6,468 bases of DNA, taken from the NCBI GenBank assembly GCA_020850915.1, contig JADZDV010000189.1:1-6468 (forward strand). Reading direction: 5' to 3'. Origin of the DNA: Chloroflexota bacterium. GTDB lineage: Bacteria; Chloroflexota; UBA6077; JADZDV01. The translations under genes were made by a program, and so were the position numbers. Shown here in pieces: positions 5,224 to 6,468 of this stretch. The number at the start of each line of letters is the position of its first letter. Position 1 is the stretch's first letter. Below the pieces are notes generated by a model. It did no database searches, was not told where the DNA came from, and saw only the letters and a program-made list of their open reading frames with translations.

Positions 5224-5730
5224 GTGTTCGCCGGGTCTCGGCGGAGCACGCGGGCCTTCGGGTTCCCGCGGGGCATCTCCGTGGCCTCTGCCGAGAACAG
5301 CGTCGACAAACTCGGAGAGATCGCCACGCCCGACAACGACGCGCCGGATAGTGGAGACAATGGCACCGATAACGGCGGAGACAACCAAGGTGCCGGGCCC
5401 GGTAACTCCATTGGTGGGGGCGACCACAGCCCGGCGGGCTGTACCGCTAGCCCCGGCCCGCCCCCTCGCATGGTGCGCGTGATCGGACGCCTCGAGGCGA
5501 AGGATGCCGGTATCCTGGTGACGTACACCGCCAGCGTGCCTGAGGCTTCACAGGCCGTAACCGAGCCGCTCACGCTGCCCTGGACGACCTCGCCGCGCCT
5601 GATCCCCAAGCGGACGACCGAAGCAGCAGAGCGCGTCATGCAGGCGACCCGCGGCGCGCGGTTCGCCAACCGCGTCGACGTCCTAACGCTCGGCACGCTC
5701 TCGTACGCCAGAGCGGCGACGCTCCGGTAG
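5224..5730 (+). CDS. Hypothetical protein with Asp/Asn/Gly-rich linker (start uncertain)
   Basis: I do not recognise this with confidence. The frame is open from after a stop at 5005 to TAG 5728-5730. Codon-position bias is coding-like from about 5158 (third position ~90% G/C, first ~66%, second ~55%, by my count over 5158-5345). The order first above second favours the plus frame over the overlapping minus-strand frame that shares its third positions. From GTG 5224 it has 168 residues: a short basic N-terminus, a low-complexity Asp/Asn/Gly-rich segment (36-67), a proline patch (75-81), then an ordered-looking domain (83-168; YTASVPEASQAV, LPW at 118-120, RFANRVDVLTLG). The linker suggests an exported or anchored protein, but no clean signal peptide is visible from any start (5050 TTG, 5224 GTG, 5281 GTG, 5470 ATG). 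The VTY...LPW pattern faintly recalls MmpS-like beta-sandwich domains; this is speculative. It could also be a decayed gene. Confidence 0.35.
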   Translation: MFAGSRRSTRAFGFPRGISVASAENSVDKLGEIATPDNDAPDSGDNGTDNGGDNQGAGPGNSIGGGDHSPAGCTASPGPPPRMVRVIGRLEAKDAGILVTYTASVPEASQAVTEPLTLPWTTSPRLIPKRTTEAAERVMQATRGARFANRVDVLTLGTLSYARAATLR

Positions 5731-5755
5731 TTCTTCGATCGCCGCGGACGCAAGA

Positions 5756-5785
5756 GAGCCACCGCCCCTCTGGCGGCCGTGGCTC
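5756..5785. terminator. Hairpin between convergent genes, probable bidirectional terminator
   Basis: GAGCCA (5756-5761) pairs with TGGCTC (5780-5785) and CCGCC (5762-5766) pairs with GGCGG (5772-5776), giving an 11-bp stem with a 3-base bulge and a 5-base loop. It sits between the plus-strand stop at 5730 and the minus-strand stop at 5824, where a shared terminator is expected. T-runs are short at best (TCTTG on the minus-strand exit), so termination may be weak or factor-assisted. Confidence 0.45.
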
Positions 5786-5823
5786 GTAGCCGGTCGCTCG
5801 GTCAAGGCTGCCGGAACGACGCG

Positions 5824-6273
5824 CTACGGCTGGCAGCGCACCTTCTTCTTCTGGGAGACCTCGAGATTGTCGTTGTCAGGCCGGGTCACGTGGGCTCTGA
5901 CCTCGGCGAAGGTTGGCCCGGGCGTGCTGACCGTCGTCGAGCCGCTGACTGTCTGGGTCTCGCCGGCGGCGAAGCTCACCGGACCGACGTTGAGGATCTT
6001 CCGCTCGAGGACCAGCTTCCCGTGGTTGCCCGTGTCTACACGAATGTCCGCGATGAAGTCGCCGGCCACCTTGCCCCGGTTCTTCACGTTGAACGTCCAG
6101 GTCACCACACCCGTGCTCTGGTCACAGGTAACCTGGAGCGTCTTCTTCCCCATTCCCGGCCAGGCCTCGTTGTCTTTCTCGTTCTCCTTCGCCAGCGCAG
6201 CGGCCGGAGCGATGGCCACCAGCATGCTGAGTCCCAGTAGTGCCGCGCGTACGCCGTTCAACGGTCCCCCCAA
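5824..6273 (-). CDS. Small secreted protein of unknown function (beta-sandwich-like)
   Basis: A 149-residue exported protein. The N-terminus is a standard Sec signal: n-region with R9, hydrophobic ALLGLSMLVAIAPAAA (11-26) and an A-L-A cleavage motif, predicted to cut after A28. The mature part starts charged (KENEKDNE), then alternates in a beta-rich pattern (TLQVTCD, GVVTWTFNVKNRG, FIADIRVDTG, KLVLERKILNVG, ETQTVSGSTTV, EVRAHVTR, KKKVRC). This resembles CARDB or Ig-like sandwich domains that describe 'normal' sequence such as WTFNVKNRGKVAGDF. Two cysteines, C50 near the first strand and C147 at the end, could form one disulfide closing the fold. The start is TTG 6273; the frame is closed by a stop at 6291 and the next ATG (6225) would remove the signal's basic residue. 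There is no evident ribosome binding site. I cannot assign a function; a surface or periplasmic adhesion or binding role is possible. Confidence 0.75.
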   Translation of the reverse strand: MGGPLNGVRAALLGLSMLVAIAPAAALAKENEKDNEAWPGMGKKTLQVTCDQSTGVVTWTFNVKNRGKVAGDFIADIRVDTGNHGKLVLERKILNVGPVSFAAGETQTVSGSTTVSTPGPTFAEVRAHVTRPDNDNLEVSQKKKVRCQP

Positions 6274-6281
6274 TGGACAGG

Positions 6282-6302
6282 TCTGACATTATAGATGACA
6301 GA
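6282..6302 (-). promoter_or_regulatory. TATAAT box within an imperfect palindrome, upstream of the secreted protein
   Basis: On the minus strand a perfect -10 box TATAAT occupies 6293-6288, in an otherwise GC-rich region, placing transcription start near 6281, about 8 bases from the TTG start at 6273. No matching -35 box is seen at 16-18 bases. The -10 box lies in a 21-bp palindrome: TCTGACAT (6282-6289), spacer TATAG, ATGACAGA (6295-6302), with 7 of 8 arm positions matching. This is a plausible repressor site, or an activator-dependent promoter given the missing -35. Confidence 0.5.
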
Positions 6303-6468
6303 TCGGAGAGCATGCGGACGAGTCAGCCGACGGGCTCACCCGCGCACGTCTTCCGGCGCGGATCGTCCAGGTGTCAGAGCGCTGACCTGGGCGACAAGGA
6401 CGACTCCGTGGGATTCCGCCGGGTGCGACCGACTTGTGTTGGAACGGCCGTTGTAGGGACGCTGCCTG
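6303..6468. other. Right-hand edge, no gene recognised
   Basis: No supportable reading frame or RNA gene is visible in these ~165 bases. They contain one bulged stem, CCAGG-TG-TCAG (6367-6377) with CTGACCTGG (6382-6390), of unknown meaning. This probably belongs to the upstream region of a gene outside the window or of the minus-strand secreted protein gene. Confidence 0.4.

Noticed and set aside
5393..5402. Ten-base palindrome CCGGGCCCGG
   Set aside because: It is a self-complementary GC run within Gly/Pro codons of a probable coding frame. No regulatory context.
4879..5427. Minus-strand open frame of 182 codons with a hydrophobic start
   Set aside because: The VVSAVIGAIV stretch resembles a membrane segment, but the rest is Pro/Gly/Arg-rich low complexity. 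The frame runs into the toxin gene antisense, and codon bias fits the plus frame better.
4929..5762. Minus-strand open frame of 277 codons opposite the DNG-rich protein
   Set aside because: It shares third codon positions with the plus frame, so G/C bias cannot separate them. However, its first and second positions show the wrong G/C order, the product is Arg/Ser/Pro-rich, and its start lies in the terminator-like hairpin at 5756-5785.
6367..6390. Bulged stem near the right edge
   Set aside because: Nine pairs with a two-base bulge and no adjacent gene or promoter. It cannot be told from chance without the sequence beyond the window.

Overview
The window comes from a high-GC bacterial chromosome. 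Third codon positions are strongly G/C in every convincing gene, and GTG and TTG starts are common. No rRNA, tRNA, CRISPR array, insertion sequence or phage gene is visible. The gene set (pirin, hydroxyacid dehydrogenase, PlsX, IspH, a PIN toxin-antitoxin pair) does not fix the phylum. IspH shows the methylerythritol phosphate route to isoprenoids and PlsX shows bacterial phospholipid synthesis. A Chloroflexota- or actinobacteria-like host is a guess from base composition and gene style only.

Layout. Positions 1-621 hold the 3' part of a pirin gene cut by the window edge. Next is a compact regulatory stretch (627-726) with a 13-bp perfect inverted repeat, a good sigma70-type promoter whose -35 box lies in the repeat's loop, a second perfect hairpin, and a strong ribosome binding site. 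This drives a two-gene unit: a 3-hydroxyisobutyrate-dehydrogenase-family enzyme (733-1632) and an unrecognised 156-residue protein (1647-2117). That unit meets plsX (2125-3240, minus strand) tail to tail with 7 bases between stops. plsX and ispH (3354-4289, plus) diverge from a 113-bp gap. The end of that gap contains a hairpin that would bury the ispH ribosome binding site.

Only 34 bases after ispH comes a complete type II toxin-antitoxin pair: a Phd/YefM-type antitoxin (4324-4563) and a VapC-like PIN ribonuclease (4564-4953) whose start directly follows the antitoxin stop. A tandem repeat at the 3' end of ispH may be its operator. Positions 4954-5223 show no convincing gene. A low-confidence plus-strand gene with an Asp/Asn/Gly-rich linker ends at 5730. 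It converges, across a hairpin at 5756-5785, with a minus-strand gene for a small exported protein (5824-6273). That gene has a perfect TATAAT box inside an imperfect palindrome just upstream. The last ~165 bases show nothing clear.

Functionally the window is mostly housekeeping: phospholipid initiation (PlsX), isoprenoid precursors (IspH) and an NAD(P)-dependent dehydrogenase, with an accessory toxin-antitoxin pair and two poorly characterised envelope or secreted proteins at the right end. I found no clearly new multi-gene system. The items most worth a second look are the regulatory architectures at 627-726, 3308-3351, 4275-4322 and 6282-6302, and the two unrecognised proteins.
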